64,000 bases of DNA from Actinomadura hallensis (GCF_006716765.1 NZ_VFPO01000001.1:682001-746000); one strand, 5' to 3'; positions 25,488 through 34,877 are shown, counted from the first letter of the stretch. The notes: generated by a model from the letters alone, not told the origin. Made by a program: numbers and translations.

Positions 25488-25858
25488 GGCCGCCGCCCCG
25501 AGCCCGCGGCCGTCTCGGACGCCCGGGCCGCCAGCGCGTCCAGCACCTCGACGTGCGGGTCGGCGACGCTCGCGTCCAGCGTCAGCGCACCGCCGGTCGC
25601 CGTCAGGGTGAAGGTGAAGAACGAGCAGCAGCCGGTCTCGCGTGCGGCCAGTTCGGCGGCACGGCCGGCCACCTCCGGCTCCGCCCGCAGCACCAGCCGG
25701 ACGCGGCCGCGCCCGGCCGGCCGGACCTCGGTGACCGCCTCGCCGAACAGGGCGTCGAACTCGGCCAGCCGCAGCGGCCGCTCGGTCGTCGGCAGTGTGC
25801 ACTCCTGCGGAGCCCAGCCCGTTTCGTCCGGTCCGGGTCGCGCTTGTCCTGCTTCCAT
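25484..25858 (-). CDS. Unknown small protein with CC motif, coupled to MerR
   Basis: 124 residues from ATG 25858. It has one Cys in PQECTLP, a central region of beta-type sequence (VRLVLRAEPEVAGRAAEL) and the sequence ARETGCCSFFTFTLTAT, then DPHVEVLDALAARA. The adjacent Cys pair plus the single Cys could bind a thiophilic metal. I have seen this arrangement beside MerR regulators in actinobacteria but know no assigned function. Overlap with the MerR gene implies that it senses, carries or buffers the same metal. Confidence 0.75.
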   Translation of the reverse strand: MEAGQARPGPDETGWAPQECTLPTTERPLRLAEFDALFGEAVTEVRPAGRGRVRLVLRAEPEVAGRAAELAARETGCCSFFTFTLTATGGALTLDASVADPHVEVLDALAARASETAAGSGRRP

Positions 25859-25924
25859 GTTTCGACGGTAAGCCCGTACCCCGGTACCGGATGCAACCCT
25901 CCGGCGGTCGCCGCCGGGTGTGCG

Positions 25925-26314
25925 TCAGCCCGCCGGGCGGTGCCTGCGCAGTTCCGCCGACAGTTCGGCGGAGAACTGCTCGGCGTCGGCCAGGCGGGTG
26001 CGGATCTTCTCGCAGCGTTCCTCGACCAGGGAGCGGTAGACGGCGAGGCGTTTGGTGAGGTCGGTGCGGGTGGGTTCGTCCAGGCCGCCGGACCGGAGCC
26101 GGTCCAGGATGTCCAGCAGGTCGCGCATCTCCTCAAGGGTGAAGTCGAGCGGCTTCATCCGCTTGATGACCAGGAGCCGCGCGACGTCGTCGTCGGTGTA
26201 GAGGCGGAAGCCGCCCTGGGACCGGGCCGTGGGGAGGGCGAGCCCGACCTCCTCGTAGTGGCGGATGGTGCGCAGGCTCAGGCCGGTCCGGTCGGCGACC
26301 TCGCCGATCTGCAT
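25925..26314 (-). CDS. MerR-family transcriptional regulator
   Basis: 129 residues from ATG 26314 (GGAAGG seven bases upstream); ATG 26329 in frame is an alternative. MQIGEVADRTGLSLRTIRHYEEVGL is a classical MerR winged helix, followed by SQGGFRLYTDDDVARLLVIKRMKPLDFTLEEMRDLL. The remainder is a coiled-coil dimer helix with one Cys (EERCEKI), so no cysteine-rich metal site. The effector is unknown. It stands alone; the 318 bp upstream, 26315-26632, hold nothing I can recognise. Confidence 0.9.
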   Translation of the reverse strand: MQIGEVADRTGLSLRTIRHYEEVGLALPTARSQGGFRLYTDDDVARLLVIKRMKPLDFTLEEMRDLLDILDRLRSGGLDEPTRTDLTKRLAVYRSLVEERCEKIRTRLADAEQFSAELSAELRRHRPAG

Positions 26315-26632
26315 GTGCCTGCCTTCCATCGGCTTCCTTTCCCCGCCGCCGGCCTGCCCCGCCGCGGACGGATGATCCTTTTCGTCGGTCAAGCTTGCCA
26401 TCTTCTGTCTCGGGGAGCGGGTGGGGCCGCACCGCGCACCGGTGGCCGGTTCCGGGCTCTCCACCGCGCTCCTCCCACCCCGGACGCCGCGTCGGGTCTC
26501 CCGCCGCGCATCGAAAGCCCGCCTGCCGGGGAGGACTCCGTACCCGGTAGGCCGGTGCGAAGACATCGCGTGCTGCGCGGCGCGGCCGGTGCCTCGGTCA
26601 GTGCCGAGACCGGACGGGCGGGACGGCCGGAG

Positions 26633-27376
26633 TCACCGCTGCGTGATCGCGTCCTCCGGTCCGGGGGTGCGGGCGACGTAGACGGTGTTGGCCGAGGTGC
26701 CGCCCTGGATCGGGTTGCGGAACTCCACGACGTGGGCCGTCACCTCGGCGAAGGCGTCGCGGAGGACGGCGGTGAAGTCGTCGTCCGGGGGATCGTTCGA
26801 CCACAGCGCGAAGACCCCGCCGGGGTGGAGCCGCCGCGCCAGGCGGCTCAGCGGCTCCGGCCGGTAGAACGCCGCGTGCGCCGGGTCGAGCACGTGGCGC
26901 GGCGAGTGGTCGATGTCGAGCAGGACGGCGTGGAAGCGGCCCCCGGGAGGCCGCGGATCCGGCCCGTCCGGCGAGGACGCCATGGAGAAGAAGTCCCCGT
27001 GCACCAGGTCGCAGCGCCCGTCGGTGGTGAGCCGCTTCCCGAGCGGGACCAGCCTGGCGTGATGCCAGTCGATCACTTCGGCCAGCGCCTCCACCACGAC
27101 CAGGGAACGCACCCGCGGATCGTCCAGGACGGCGTCGGCCGTGAATCCCAGCCCGAGCCCGCCGACGAGGACGTCGAGGTCGGCTCCCCGCGCACCGGCC
27201 AGGCCGAGCCGCGCGAGCTCGGTCTCGCCGGCCGTCCACAGGCTCGACATGAGGAACTCGTCGTCGAGCTTGATCTCGTAGACGTCCACGTCCTGCACGG
27301 GATCCCGGCGGCGCCGCAGGCTGAGGTCGCCCATGGGCGTCGGACACCAGACGAGCTCCTCGAAGCGTGCGCCCAT
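26633..27376 (-). CDS. Spermidine-synthase-like methyltransferase-fold protein
   Basis: 247 residues from ATG 27376. It opens with a beta segment (FEELVWCPTPMGDLSLRRR, VYEIKLDDEFLMSS), then the nucleotide-binding loop VLVGGLGLGFTADAVL, the acidic strand end VVVEAL, HGDFFSMA and the catalytic-like LLDIDHSP. This is the polyamine aminopropyltransferase fold. The usual D-x-D/E gatekeeper region reads LLDIDHSPRH. In actinomycetes such proteins often do not make spermidine, so the substrate is uncertain. Confidence 0.8.
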   Translation of the reverse strand: MGARFEELVWCPTPMGDLSLRRRRDPVQDVDVYEIKLDDEFLMSSLWTAGETELARLGLAGARGADLDVLVGGLGLGFTADAVLDDPRVRSLVVVEALAEVIDWHHARLVPLGKRLTTDGRCDLVHGDFFSMASSPDGPDPRPPGGRFHAVLLDIDHSPRHVLDPAHAAFYRPEPLSRLARRLHPGGVFALWSNDPPDDDFTAVLRDAFAEVTAHVVEFRNPIQGGTSANTVYVARTPGPEDAITQR

Positions 27377-27721
27377 GACATTCCGTTCTGTGAGCTGGGC
27401 GACCGGCGGGGGTTTGCCGGTCCTTGGCATTGACCGTGCACTGCCCCACCGATCCGCTCCGGAACCGGAGGGCGCGGGCGGAGCGCATCGCGCCTGTGCT
27501 TCGCCCCCGGAATATACCCTCCCGTAAGGGGAGAGTGGGCCGCTCTGAATTCCCGGCCGGCCCGCGGGACGGAGACCCGCGCCTTCCCGCCGACGGGCGC
27601 GGACCCGGCTTTTCATCGCGAGCGCCGGGGGAGTGTCCCGCGCCGCCGCGAGCACGCCTTGCAGCCGGCGGCGCGGGAACGGCGCACGATCGGAAGGTCC
27701 GGCCCGATCATGCGCGCGAAG

Positions 27722-27740
27722 TACTCTAACGTGAGGTGAG
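27722..27740. promoter_or_regulatory. Motif site 1 (CTCTAACGTGAGG) upstream of prfC
   Basis: CTCTAACGTGAGG at 27724-27736. The exact reverse complement occurs at 30067-30079, and a related copy lies at 29942-29967. It lies about 200 bp before the release-factor gene in the gene-free region 27377-27929, which otherwise holds a three-copy 18-bp tandem repeat. Confidence 0.45.
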
Positions 27741-27815
27741 ATTGGCCGGTCGGACGGGTGGTCGCGCGGATCGGCGAGGGCCCGGGCACCGGCCGGCCGC
27801 GAGCCTTCCGCCCTG

Positions 27816-27869
27816 GCGCCGGAGCAGGTCGCGGTGCCGGAGCAGGTCGCGGCGCCGGAGGAGGTCGCG
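27816..27869 (+). repeat. Three tandem 18-bp repeats before prfC
   Basis: Units at 27816-27833, 27834-27851 and 27852-27869, each a variant of GCGCCGGAGCAGGTCGCG. The frame is open and continuous with prfC (it would read PEQVA repeats), so an N-terminally longer release factor from GTG 27834 cannot be excluded; the ATG with a ribosome site lies further down. Confidence 0.7.
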
Positions 27870-27929
27870 CGACGGCGGGCTCCGGCCCGTCCGACCCGAC
27901 CGGCCGGACGAACCAGGGGAGGGACGGCG

Positions 27930-29537
27930 ATGGGCGGCGACGCGAGCGCACCGCGCGACGTTGCGGAGGAGGCGGCGCGGCGGCGGACGTTCGCGGTGAT
28001 CAGCCACCCCGACGCGGGCAAGTCGACGCTGACCGAGGCGCTCGCCCTGCACGCCGCCGCGATCGACGAGGCCGGAGCGGTGCACGGCAAGGCCGGGCGG
28101 CGCGGGGTGCGGTCCGACTGGATGGACATGGAACGCGCCCGCGGCATCTCCATCACCTCCTCGGTGCTGCGGTTCGAGCACGGCGGCATGCTGCTGAACC
28201 TGCTCGACACCCCCGGCCACGCGGACTTCTCCGAGGACACCTACCGGGTGCTGGCGGCCGTGGACGGCGCGATCATGCTGCTGGACTCGGCCAAGGGCCT
28301 GGAGGCGCAGACGCTGAAGCTGTTCGACGTGTGCCGCCACCGCGGCGTCCCCGTCATCACCTTCGTCAACAAGTGGGACCGTCCCGGCCGCGAGCCCCTC
28401 GAACTGCTGGACGAGATCGAGCAGCGGATCGGCCTGCGCCCGGCCCCGCTGAACTGGCCGGTCGGCGTCGCGGGCGACTTCCGCGGCCTCATCGACCGCG
28501 CGTCGGGCTCGTTCACCCGGTTCCACCGGACGCCCGGCGGAGCCAGGCGCGCGGTCGCCGAGCACGTCCCGGCCGAGCGGGCGGCACGTGAGGAGGGCGG
28601 GGCGTGGGAGACCGCCGTCGAGGAGCTGGCGCTGCTGGACGAGATCGGCGCCGTCCTCGACGCGGAGGCCTTCGCCGCCGGCACCTGCTCCCCCGTGCTG
28701 TTCGGCGCGGCGCTGCCGAACTTCGGGGTCGGGGCGCTGCTGGAGACGGTGTGCCGCCTGGCCCCCGCACCGTCCGCCCGCGAGGACGAGACGGGCGGGG
28801 AGCGTCCGCTGTCGGCTCCGTTCGCCGGGCAGGTGTTCAAGGTGCAGGCCGGGATGGACAGGGCGCACCGCGACAGCCTGGCGTTCGTCCGCGTCTGCTC
28901 CGGCCGGTTCGAGCGGGGTATGCCGCTGACGCACGCGCAGACCGGCCGCCCGCTGGTGACCAAGTACGCCCAGACGGTGTTCGGACGCGACCGCTCGACG
29001 CTGGACGCCGCCTACCCCGGCGACGTGATCGGGCTGCCCAACGCCTCCGGCCTGACCGTCGGCGACACGCTCTACGCCAAGGCGCCCGTGGTGTTCCCGC
29101 CGATCCCGTCGTTCGCCCCGGAGCACTTCATGGTGGCGAGGACGACCGACAACAGCCGCGCCAAGCAGTTCCGCCGCGGCATCGAGCAGCTCGACAAGGA
29201 GGGCGTCGTCCAGGTGCTGCGCAGCGACCTGCGCGGCGACCAGGCGCCGGTGCTGGCCGCGGTCGGGCCGCTGCAGTTCGACGTCGTCGCCGCCCGGATG
29301 GCCGACGAGTTCACGGCGCCCGTCGAGCTCACCCGGCTCGACTACTCGACCGCCCGCGTCACCGACAAGGAGTCCGCCGAGGTCCTGAACGGCCGGCGCG
29401 GAGTCGAGGTCCTCACGCGCACCCTGGACGGCTCGCTCATCGCGGTCTTCGTCGACAGGTGGCGGCTGCGCGCCATCGAGCGCGAACACCCCGGTGTCAC
29501 GCTCACCCCGATGCTCGCCGCCGGCGTCCCCGACTGA
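27930..29537 (+). CDS. prfC: Peptide chain release factor 3
   Basis: 535 residues from ATG 27930, with GGGGAGGG eight bases upstream. GTPase motifs: ISHPDAGKSTLTEAL, the switch I threonine in RGISITSSVLRFE, LDTPGHADFSEDTYR, and VNKWDR. Domain II begins near residue 300 (PFAGQVFKVQAGMDRAHRDSLAFVRVCSG), and the RF3-specific C-domain has FAPEHFMVARTTDNSRAKQFRRGIEQLDKEG. The length is normal for RF3 (about 530). It recycles RF1/RF2 after termination. It stands alone on the plus strand. Two or three copies of a shared motif flank it. Confidence 0.96.
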   Translation: MGGDASAPRDVAEEAARRRTFAVISHPDAGKSTLTEALALHAAAIDEAGAVHGKAGRRGVRSDWMDMERARGISITSSVLRFEHGGMLLNLLDTPGHADFSEDTYRVLAAVDGAIMLLDSAKGLEAQTLKLFDVCRHRGVPVITFVNKWDRPGREPLELLDEIEQRIGLRPAPLNWPVGVAGDFRGLIDRASGSFTRFHRTPGGARRAVAEHVPAERAAREEGGAWETAVEELALLDEIGAVLDAEAFAAGTCSPVLFGAALPNFGVGALLETVCRLAPAPSAREDETGGERPLSAPFAGQVFKVQAGMDRAHRDSLAFVRVCSGRFERGMPLTHAQTGRPLVTKYAQTVFGRDRSTLDAAYPGDVIGLPNASGLTVGDTLYAKAPVVFPPIPSFAPEHFMVARTTDNSRAKQFRRGIEQLDKEGVVQVLRSDLRGDQAPVLAAVGPLQFDVVAARMADEFTAPVELTRLDYSTARVTDKESAEVLNGRRGVEVLTRTLDGSLIAVFVDRWRLRAIEREHPGVTLTPMLAAGVPD

Positions 29538-29636
29538 GTTCCGGCGGGATCGGCATCGTGGACGCGGTCACCGGCGGGGTCCGGCGACGATCTCGTCTCG
29601 GCGGCGTGGTCGTCGATCCGACCCGCCGCCCGGTGG

Positions 29637-29864
29637 TCACAGGGTCATGCGCCGGACCGGCTCGGTCACCCAGATCCAGGAGCCGTTGGTCTCGTTGAGG
29701 CGGCGCTGGACGTGCTGAACCTCGGCCAGGGGAAGCTCAAGCACCGGCTGCCAGCTGCCCTGCACGCGGTCCTCGAAGTAGACGTGCTCGTCGTCGCTGC
29801 GAAAGCGCAGCGCCTGCACTGTGCGCGGGGAGCCTTCGAGTGGCTGTATTCGGTAGGTGGGCAT
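29637..29864 (-). CDS. 75-residue protein of unknown function
   Basis: ATG 29864 has a strong AGGAGGG six bases upstream. The sequence alternates charged and aromatic residues (TYRIQPLEGSPRTVQALRF, HVYFEDRVQGSWQPVLELP, then VQHVQRRLNETNGSWIWV), suggesting a small soluble beta-rich fold ending in a helix. No family is known to me. An inverted motif at 29942-29967 sits in its promoter region. The coding pattern and ribosome site make it a real gene. Confidence 0.75.
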   Translation of the reverse strand: MPTYRIQPLEGSPRTVQALRFRSDDEHVYFEDRVQGSWQPVLELPLAEVQHVQRRLNETNGSWIWVTEPVRRMTL

Positions 29865-29941
29865 GATCCCTCCTGTGTCGGTCGGCCCCGCCTGCGGCCC
29901 GCACGACGGGGTTCTGGGGCGGCGCCGGCCACTCCGAAGGC

Positions 29942-29967
29942 ACTCTACTCTCACGTGACCCGAGAGT
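29942..29967. promoter_or_regulatory. Motif site 2 (ACTCTACTCTCACGTGA)
   Basis: ACTCTACTCTCACGTGA starts at 29942 and an AGAGT closes an inverted repeat at 29963-29967. It matches site 3 at 30060 in 15 of 17 positions, in the same orientation. It lies 78 bp upstream of the small gene transcribed leftward. Confidence 0.5.
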
Positions 29968-30059
29968 ATGGAAGCGGGGCGATATTCACCCGCACGAGCA
30001 ACGAACTACGGGGACCTTGCCGACACCTGACCGTCGCTGACCGGGAAAGTCACGGCGAG

Positions 30060-30079
30060 ACTCTACCCTCACGTTAGAG
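30060..30079. promoter_or_regulatory. Motif site 3 (ACTCTACCCTCACGTTAGAG)
   Basis: ACTCTACCCTCACGTTAGAG, with CTCTA/TAGAG arms. The last 13 bases are the exact reverse complement of site 1 before prfC. It lies in the 425-bp gap 29865-30289, about 210 bp before uppP. Confidence 0.5.
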
Positions 30080-30289
30080 CGGTGCCGAGGTGAAGTCGTC
30101 GTGAACTCGGGCCGACGAGATCGGTGCGGCGGCCATGGCCGCCTGTGATCAGTGGGAAACTTGAACGCACTTGAGTTTGCGTTCACGCGGCCACGGTGCC
30201 GGCGACCCGTGGCCGTGCTCAGCCCGATCGCAGGCCGCGAGGCCGTCCCGTGCCATGGCGGGGCCCACCGCTAGGAGTAGCCACCCCAG

Positions 30290-31180
30290 ATGACCTGGTT
30301 CGAATCCATCATCCTCGGGATCGTCCAGGGGCTGACCGAGTTCCTGCCGATCTCCTCCTCCGCCCACCTGCGGCTGACCGCCGTGGCCGCGGGCTGGCGG
30401 GACCCGGGCGCGGCGTTCACCGCGGTGACGCAGATCGGCACCGAGACGGCGGTGCTCATCTACTTCCGCAAGGACATCGCCCGGATCGTCGGCGCCTGGT
30501 GCCGCTCGCTGGTGAACAAGGAGGCCCGCGCGGACGCCGACGCGAGGATGGGATGGCTGGTGATCATCGGATCGGTGCCCATCGGGGTGCTCGGCCTGAC
30601 GCTGAAGGACTACATCGAAGGGCCCTTCCGCGACCTGCGCCTGATCGCCTGCACCCTGATCGGCCTCGCCGTCCTGCTGGCCCTCGCCGACCGCTACGCC
30701 GCGCGGAACGCGGCCCGCGCCGAGAGCGCCGGGCGGCACCGCGCCGTCCGGCCGGTCAAGGACCTGAGGGACCTGAACGTCCGCGACGGCCTGATCTACG
30801 GGCTGTGCCAGTCCCTCGCCCTGGTCCCCGGCGTGTCGCGCTCCGGCGCGACGATCACGGGCGGTCTCTTCCTCCGCTACAACCGCGCGGCCGCGGCCCG
30901 CTACTCGTTCCTGCTCGCCATCCCCGCCGTCCTCGCCTCCGGCGCCTACGAGCTGACCGAGATCGGCGCGGAGGACAGCCACGTGGACTGGGGCCCGACG
31001 ATCCTCGCGACCGTCGTCGCGGGCGTGATCGGCTACGCGGTCATCGCGTGGTTCATGCGGTTCATCTCCACCCGGAGCTTCATGCCCTTCGTCATCTACC
31101 GCGTCGCGCTGGGCGTCACCGTCCTGGCCCTGATCTGGTTCGGCCTGCTGGACCCCTTCGCCGGCAGCACCGTCCACTGA
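30290..31180 (+). CDS. uppP: Undecaprenyl-diphosphate phosphatase
   Basis: 296 residues from ATG 30290 (AGGAG about ten bases upstream). BacA/UppP signatures: IVQGLTEFLPISSSAHL at the N-terminus with the catalytic glutamate and serine, and LVPGVSRSGATITGGLFL in the middle; about eight membrane helices; PFVIYRVALG near the end. It removes a phosphate from undecaprenyl pyrophosphate so the lipid carrier can return for peptidoglycan synthesis. High copy confers bacitracin resistance. It is monocistronic. Confidence 0.97.
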   Translation: MTWFESIILGIVQGLTEFLPISSSAHLRLTAVAAGWRDPGAAFTAVTQIGTETAVLIYFRKDIARIVGAWCRSLVNKEARADADARMGWLVIIGSVPIGVLGLTLKDYIEGPFRDLRLIACTLIGLAVLLALADRYAARNAARAESAGRHRAVRPVKDLRDLNVRDGLIYGLCQSLALVPGVSRSGATITGGLFLRYNRAAAARYSFLLAIPAVLASGAYELTEIGAEDSHVDWGPTILATVVAGVIGYAVIAWFMRFISTRSFMPFVIYRVALGVTVLALIWFGLLDPFAGSTVH

Positions 31181-31312
31181 CCCGTCGCCCGCCCGCCGGG
31201 CACGGATCACGGCCCCACCGAGCCGTCACCGCGGGCAGCCCGCGCGTCTCTCCTGGTAGACGCCGTTCTGGTGGGGAAGGAGGGGAGGGGTGAGACGCGC
31301 TTGGGGGGAGTT

Positions 31313-32374
31313 GTGCGTGTAGCGGCTGTGCGGACCGTCCTGCCGGAGCATCACTACGACCAGCACCAGATCACCGAGGCCGTGGTGAGCGCCACGCGGG
31401 CCGATCGGCGGGTGGTGGAGCGTTTCCACGCCGCCGCACGCGTGGGGGGCCGGTACCTGTCCCTCCCGATCGACAAGTACGCGAACCTCGACGGTTTCAC
31501 CACCGCGAACGACGCCTACATCGAGGCCGCGTCATCGCTGGGGGAGCGGGCCGTCAGGGATGCCCTGGAGGCGTCCGGGGTGGACGCCTCGCAGGTCGAC
31601 CAGCTGGTGTTCTGCTCCTCGACGGGTGTCGCCACCCCCTCGCCGGACGCCGCGCTGGCCCAGCGCCTGGGGCTGCGGGACGACGTCAAGCGGGTGCCGA
31701 TCTTCGGCCTGGGCTGCGCGGCCGGGGCCGCGGGCCTGTCCCGGCTGTACGACTACCTGCGCGCGTGGCCGGACCAGGCGGCCGTCCTGGTCTGCGTGGA
31801 GCTGTGCTCGCTGACGGCGCAGCGCGATGACGGCTCACTGGCCAACCTGGTGGCCAGCGGCCTGTTCGGCGACGGGGCCGCGGCCGTCGTGGCGGTCGGC
31901 GCCGGCCGCGGGACCGACGGGCCGGGACCGGGCCGGTGGGGACCCCGGATCGTCGCGACCCGCAGCAAGCTGTACCCCGGCACCGCGAGGCTCATGGGCT
32001 GGGACGTCGGTGAGCACGGCTTCCGCATCGTCCTGGCCGCGGACCTGGTCGATCACGTCGAGGCGACGCTGGCGGGGGACGTCGCCGCCTTCCTCGGCGA
32101 GCACGGCCTGTCCCCGGGCGAGGTGTCCTCGTGGGTCTGCCACCCCGGCGGGCCGAAGGTGATCGAGAAGGTCGCCGAGGCGTTCGCCCTCGACGACGGC
32201 GAGCTGGACCTGGCCTGGGACTCCCTGCGGAAGGTCGGGAACATGTCGTCGGTGTCCGTGCTCAACGTGCTGGAGGAGACGATCGAGCGGCGCCGCCCGC
32301 GGGAGGGCGAGAACGGGCTGCTGATGGCGCTCGGGCCCGGGTTCTCCGCCGAACTGCTCCTGCTGCGCTGGTGA
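31313..32374 (+). CDS. Type III polyketide synthase (alkylpyrone/alkylresorcinol type)
   Basis: 353 residues from GTG 31313 with GGGGGGAG just upstream. The catalytic triad of the chalcone-synthase superfamily is visible: Cys135 in FGLGCAAGAAGL, His in WVCHPGGPKVIEKV and Asn in GNMSSVSVL. The product class is suggested by the next gene, a membrane methyltransferase four bases downstream. The same pair makes methylated alkylpyrones in Bacillus (BpsA-BpsB) and phenolic lipids in Streptomyces griseus (SrsA-SrsB). The starter is probably a long-chain acyl-CoA. Confidence 0.93.
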   Translation: MRVAAVRTVLPEHHYDQHQITEAVVSATRADRRVVERFHAAARVGGRYLSLPIDKYANLDGFTTANDAYIEAASSLGERAVRDALEASGVDASQVDQLVFCSSTGVATPSPDAALAQRLGLRDDVKRVPIFGLGCAAGAAGLSRLYDYLRAWPDQAAVLVCVELCSLTAQRDDGSLANLVASGLFGDGAAAVVAVGAGRGTDGPGPGRWGPRIVATRSKLYPGTARLMGWDVGEHGFRIVLAADLVDHVEATLAGDVAAFLGEHGLSPGEVSSWVCHPGGPKVIEKVAEAFALDDGELDLAWDSLRKVGNMSSVSVLNVLEETIERRRPREGENGLLMALGPGFSAELLLLRW

Positions 32375-32378
32375 GCCC

Positions 32379-32909
32379 GTGATCGCGTTCACGCTGCTCA
32401 TCGCCCTCGTCGGAGCCGAACGGACGGCCGAGCTGGTCGTGGCGCGGCGCAACGAGGCATGGGCCGGGCGGAGGGGCGGTGTGGAGTACGGGCGCCGGCA
32501 CTACCCGTGGATCGTCGCCGCCCAGGCCGGCCTGCTGGGCGGGTCGCTCCTGGAGGTGTGGCTGCTCGACCGGCCGTTCCTCCCGGTCCTGGGCTGGCCG
32601 ATGCTGGGCGTGGCCGTCCTCGCGCAGGGGCTCCGCTGGTGGTGCATCGCCACCCTCGGCAGGCGGTGGAACACCCGGGTGATCGTCATTCCGTCCCTGC
32701 CGCTGGTGGACGCGGGCCCCTACCGGCTCCTGCGCCATCCCAACTACGTCGCGGTGGTCGCCGAGGGCGTCGCCCTTCCCCTGGTGCACACCTGCTGGCT
32801 CACCGCCCTGCTCTTCACCGTCGTGAACCTGGGCCTCCTGAGAACCCGCGTCAAAACCGAGAACGCCGCCCTCCGGCCCGCCGCCGGGAGCGCGGCCGCA
32901 CCCGATTAA
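32379..32909 (+). CDS. Isoprenylcysteine-methyltransferase-like polyketide O-methyltransferase
   Basis: 176 residues from GTG 32379, four bases after the PKS stop. Four to five membrane helices and the ICMT signature in the second half: TLGRRWNTRVIVIP, then GPYRLLRHPNYVAVVAEGVALPL. By analogy with BpsB and SrsB it methylates the hydroxyl of an alkylpyrone or alkylquinol using S-adenosylmethionine at the membrane. No flavin hydroxylase (SrsC) follows, so the pathway appears to stop at a methylated pyrone or resorcinol. Confidence 0.88.
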   Translation: MIAFTLLIALVGAERTAELVVARRNEAWAGRRGGVEYGRRHYPWIVAAQAGLLGGSLLEVWLLDRPFLPVLGWPMLGVAVLAQGLRWWCIATLGRRWNTRVIVIPSLPLVDAGPYRLLRHPNYVAVVAEGVALPLVHTCWLTALLFTVVNLGLLRTRVKTENAALRPAAGSAAAPD

Positions 32910-33084
32910 TGCGTTCCGAAAACGGGCCGGTGACGCAATTTCGGACGCGTCTGATATCGGACCCCATCCTGGGTTTCGCCCATTTGTGCTAAACCGAGCC
33001 GTTCGGCCTCGGCCGCCTTGGTCCAGGCTCGCATCTTCCATCGGAGGAAACGGTGACGGCGGGCCTTGGTGGTAATCTGCACGC

Positions 33085-34877
33085 GTGCATGGGGTCTCGT
33101 ACCGTTTCGACGGATTCGAGCTCGATACCTCCCTCTACGAACTCCGGCGCGCGGGGGAACGCATTCCGGTCGAGCCGCGGGCGCTCGACGTCCTCCATTA
33201 TTTGATCGTGAACCGCGACCGGGTCGTGTCCAAGGAAGAGCTTCTCGACGCGGTGTGGGGCGACCGTTTCGTGAGCGAGGCGGCGATCACCACGGCGCTC
33301 CGGACCGCCCGCATGGCGATCGGGGACACCGGCAAGGAGCAGCGGCTGATCCGCACCGTGTTCCGTCGCGGCTACCAGTTCACCGGGACGGTCGCGCAGA
33401 CGGCGGCCGAGCCCCGGCCGGGGGACGGCCGGGGGGACGGCCGGAGGAACGGCCCGACGTTCCGCTTCCCGCCCGGCTGGCGCTGTCGTCCGGTCTGGGG
33501 TTCGCGGGCCGGGAGCGTGAGCGCACAGTGCTCGCCGACGCCTGGAAGGACGTCATCGCCTCGGGGAGGCGGCGGGTCGTGCTGGTGAGCGGAGAGGCCG
33601 GGATCGGCAAGACGACGCTGTGCTCGGTGTTCGCGGCGGAGACGCACCGCGAGGCCGTGGTGCTGTACGGGCGCTGCGACGAGGAGCCCGCGATCCCGTA
33701 CCAGCCCTGGCGGGAAGTGCTGACCGGCCTCGGCCGCGGCGCCCCCGACGTCGTCGCAGGACGCCGCGAAGCGCTCGCGCCGCTGCTGGGCGGAACGGGC
33801 GCCGTGGACCTGGAGTCGGATTCGGCGCGGTTCGCGGTGTACGGCGCGGTCGTCGACGTGCTCGACGCGGTCGCGGCGGGCGGCAGACCGGCGCTCGTCG
33901 TGCTCGACGACCTCCATTGGGCGGACGTCCAGACGCTGGCCCTCACCCGTCACCTCGTCGAGCGGGCCCTGACCACACCGGTGTTGGTGATCGGGACGTT
34001 CCGGGACTCCGACGTCGACGCCTCCCATCCGCTGACCGCGCTGCTGGCCGCGACCCATCGCGAGCCGGGCATCACCCGGCTGGGGTTACGCGGTCTCGAC
34101 GACGGCGAGGTGCTCGACCTCCTGGAGGCGGCCGCGGGCCACGAGATGGACCGCGACGGGCTCGCGTTACGGGACGCCCTGCGGGCGGAGACGGAAGGCA
34201 ACCCGTTCTTCGTCACCGAGATCCTCCGCGATCTCGCCGAGACGGGCGCCATCAGCAAGCGGGACGACGGCCGCTGGAGGACTCCGGCCCGCCTGCACGC
34301 CCGGGGCCTGCCCGTCAGCGTCCGCGAGGTCGTGGTCCGCCGCGTCGAGCGGCTCGGAGCCGGAACGCGCACGGCGCTCGACACCGCGTCGATCCTCGGC
34401 CGGGACTTCGAGCTCGACCTGCTCTCCGAACTGCTCGGCGAGGACCCGGCCCGGACGTTCGAGCGCCTCGCGCCGGCCGTGGACAACGCGCTCGTCACCG
34501 ACGCCGCCGGGCGGTTCGCGTTCACGCATGCCATCGTCGCCCGCACCCTGTACGAGGAGCTGAGCCCCACCGCGCGGGCGCTGGCCCACCAGGCGGTCGG
34601 TGAGGCGCTGGAGCGTCGAGACGACGGCGACCCCGGCGAGCAGGCCGGCGAGATCGCCCACCATTGGACGCACGCCCTCGCCCCCCAGAACCGGGTCAAG
34701 GCCTCCTACTACGCTCAGCGGGCCGGTGACTACGCGCTGGCCCACCTCGCGCCCGACGAGGCGGTCACCTGGTACGCCAAGGCGCTCGAACTCCTTCCCG
34801 CGGACGACCTGACGCAGCGCTGCGAGATCCTCGTCGGCCTCGGGACCGCCCAGCGCGCGCCGCCCCGAGCACGGTGA
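33085..34877 (+). pseudogene. Winged-helix + AAA-type ATPase regulator, frameshifted and C-terminally truncated
   Basis: From GTG 33085 a PhoB/CadC-type DNA-binding domain is intact for about 105 codons (YRFDGFELDTSLYELRRAGE to IRTVFRRGYQFTG). After a G-rich stretch near 33415-33450 the reading frame with protein character switches. The second frame carries an AAA ATPase: LVSGEAGIGKTTL, LVVLDDLHWADVQTL, ETEGNPFFVTEILRDLAE, up to AKALELLPADD. Relatives are usually about 900-1100 residues with a long TPR C-terminus; here the match stops near 34850. One frameshift plus loss of the C-terminus argue for a dead gene, unless the shift is a sequencing error. Confidence 0.75.

Noticed and set aside
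26315-26632. Short frames between the MerR gene and the spermidine-synthase-like gene
   Set aside because: No ribosome site, motif or codon pattern supports any of them.
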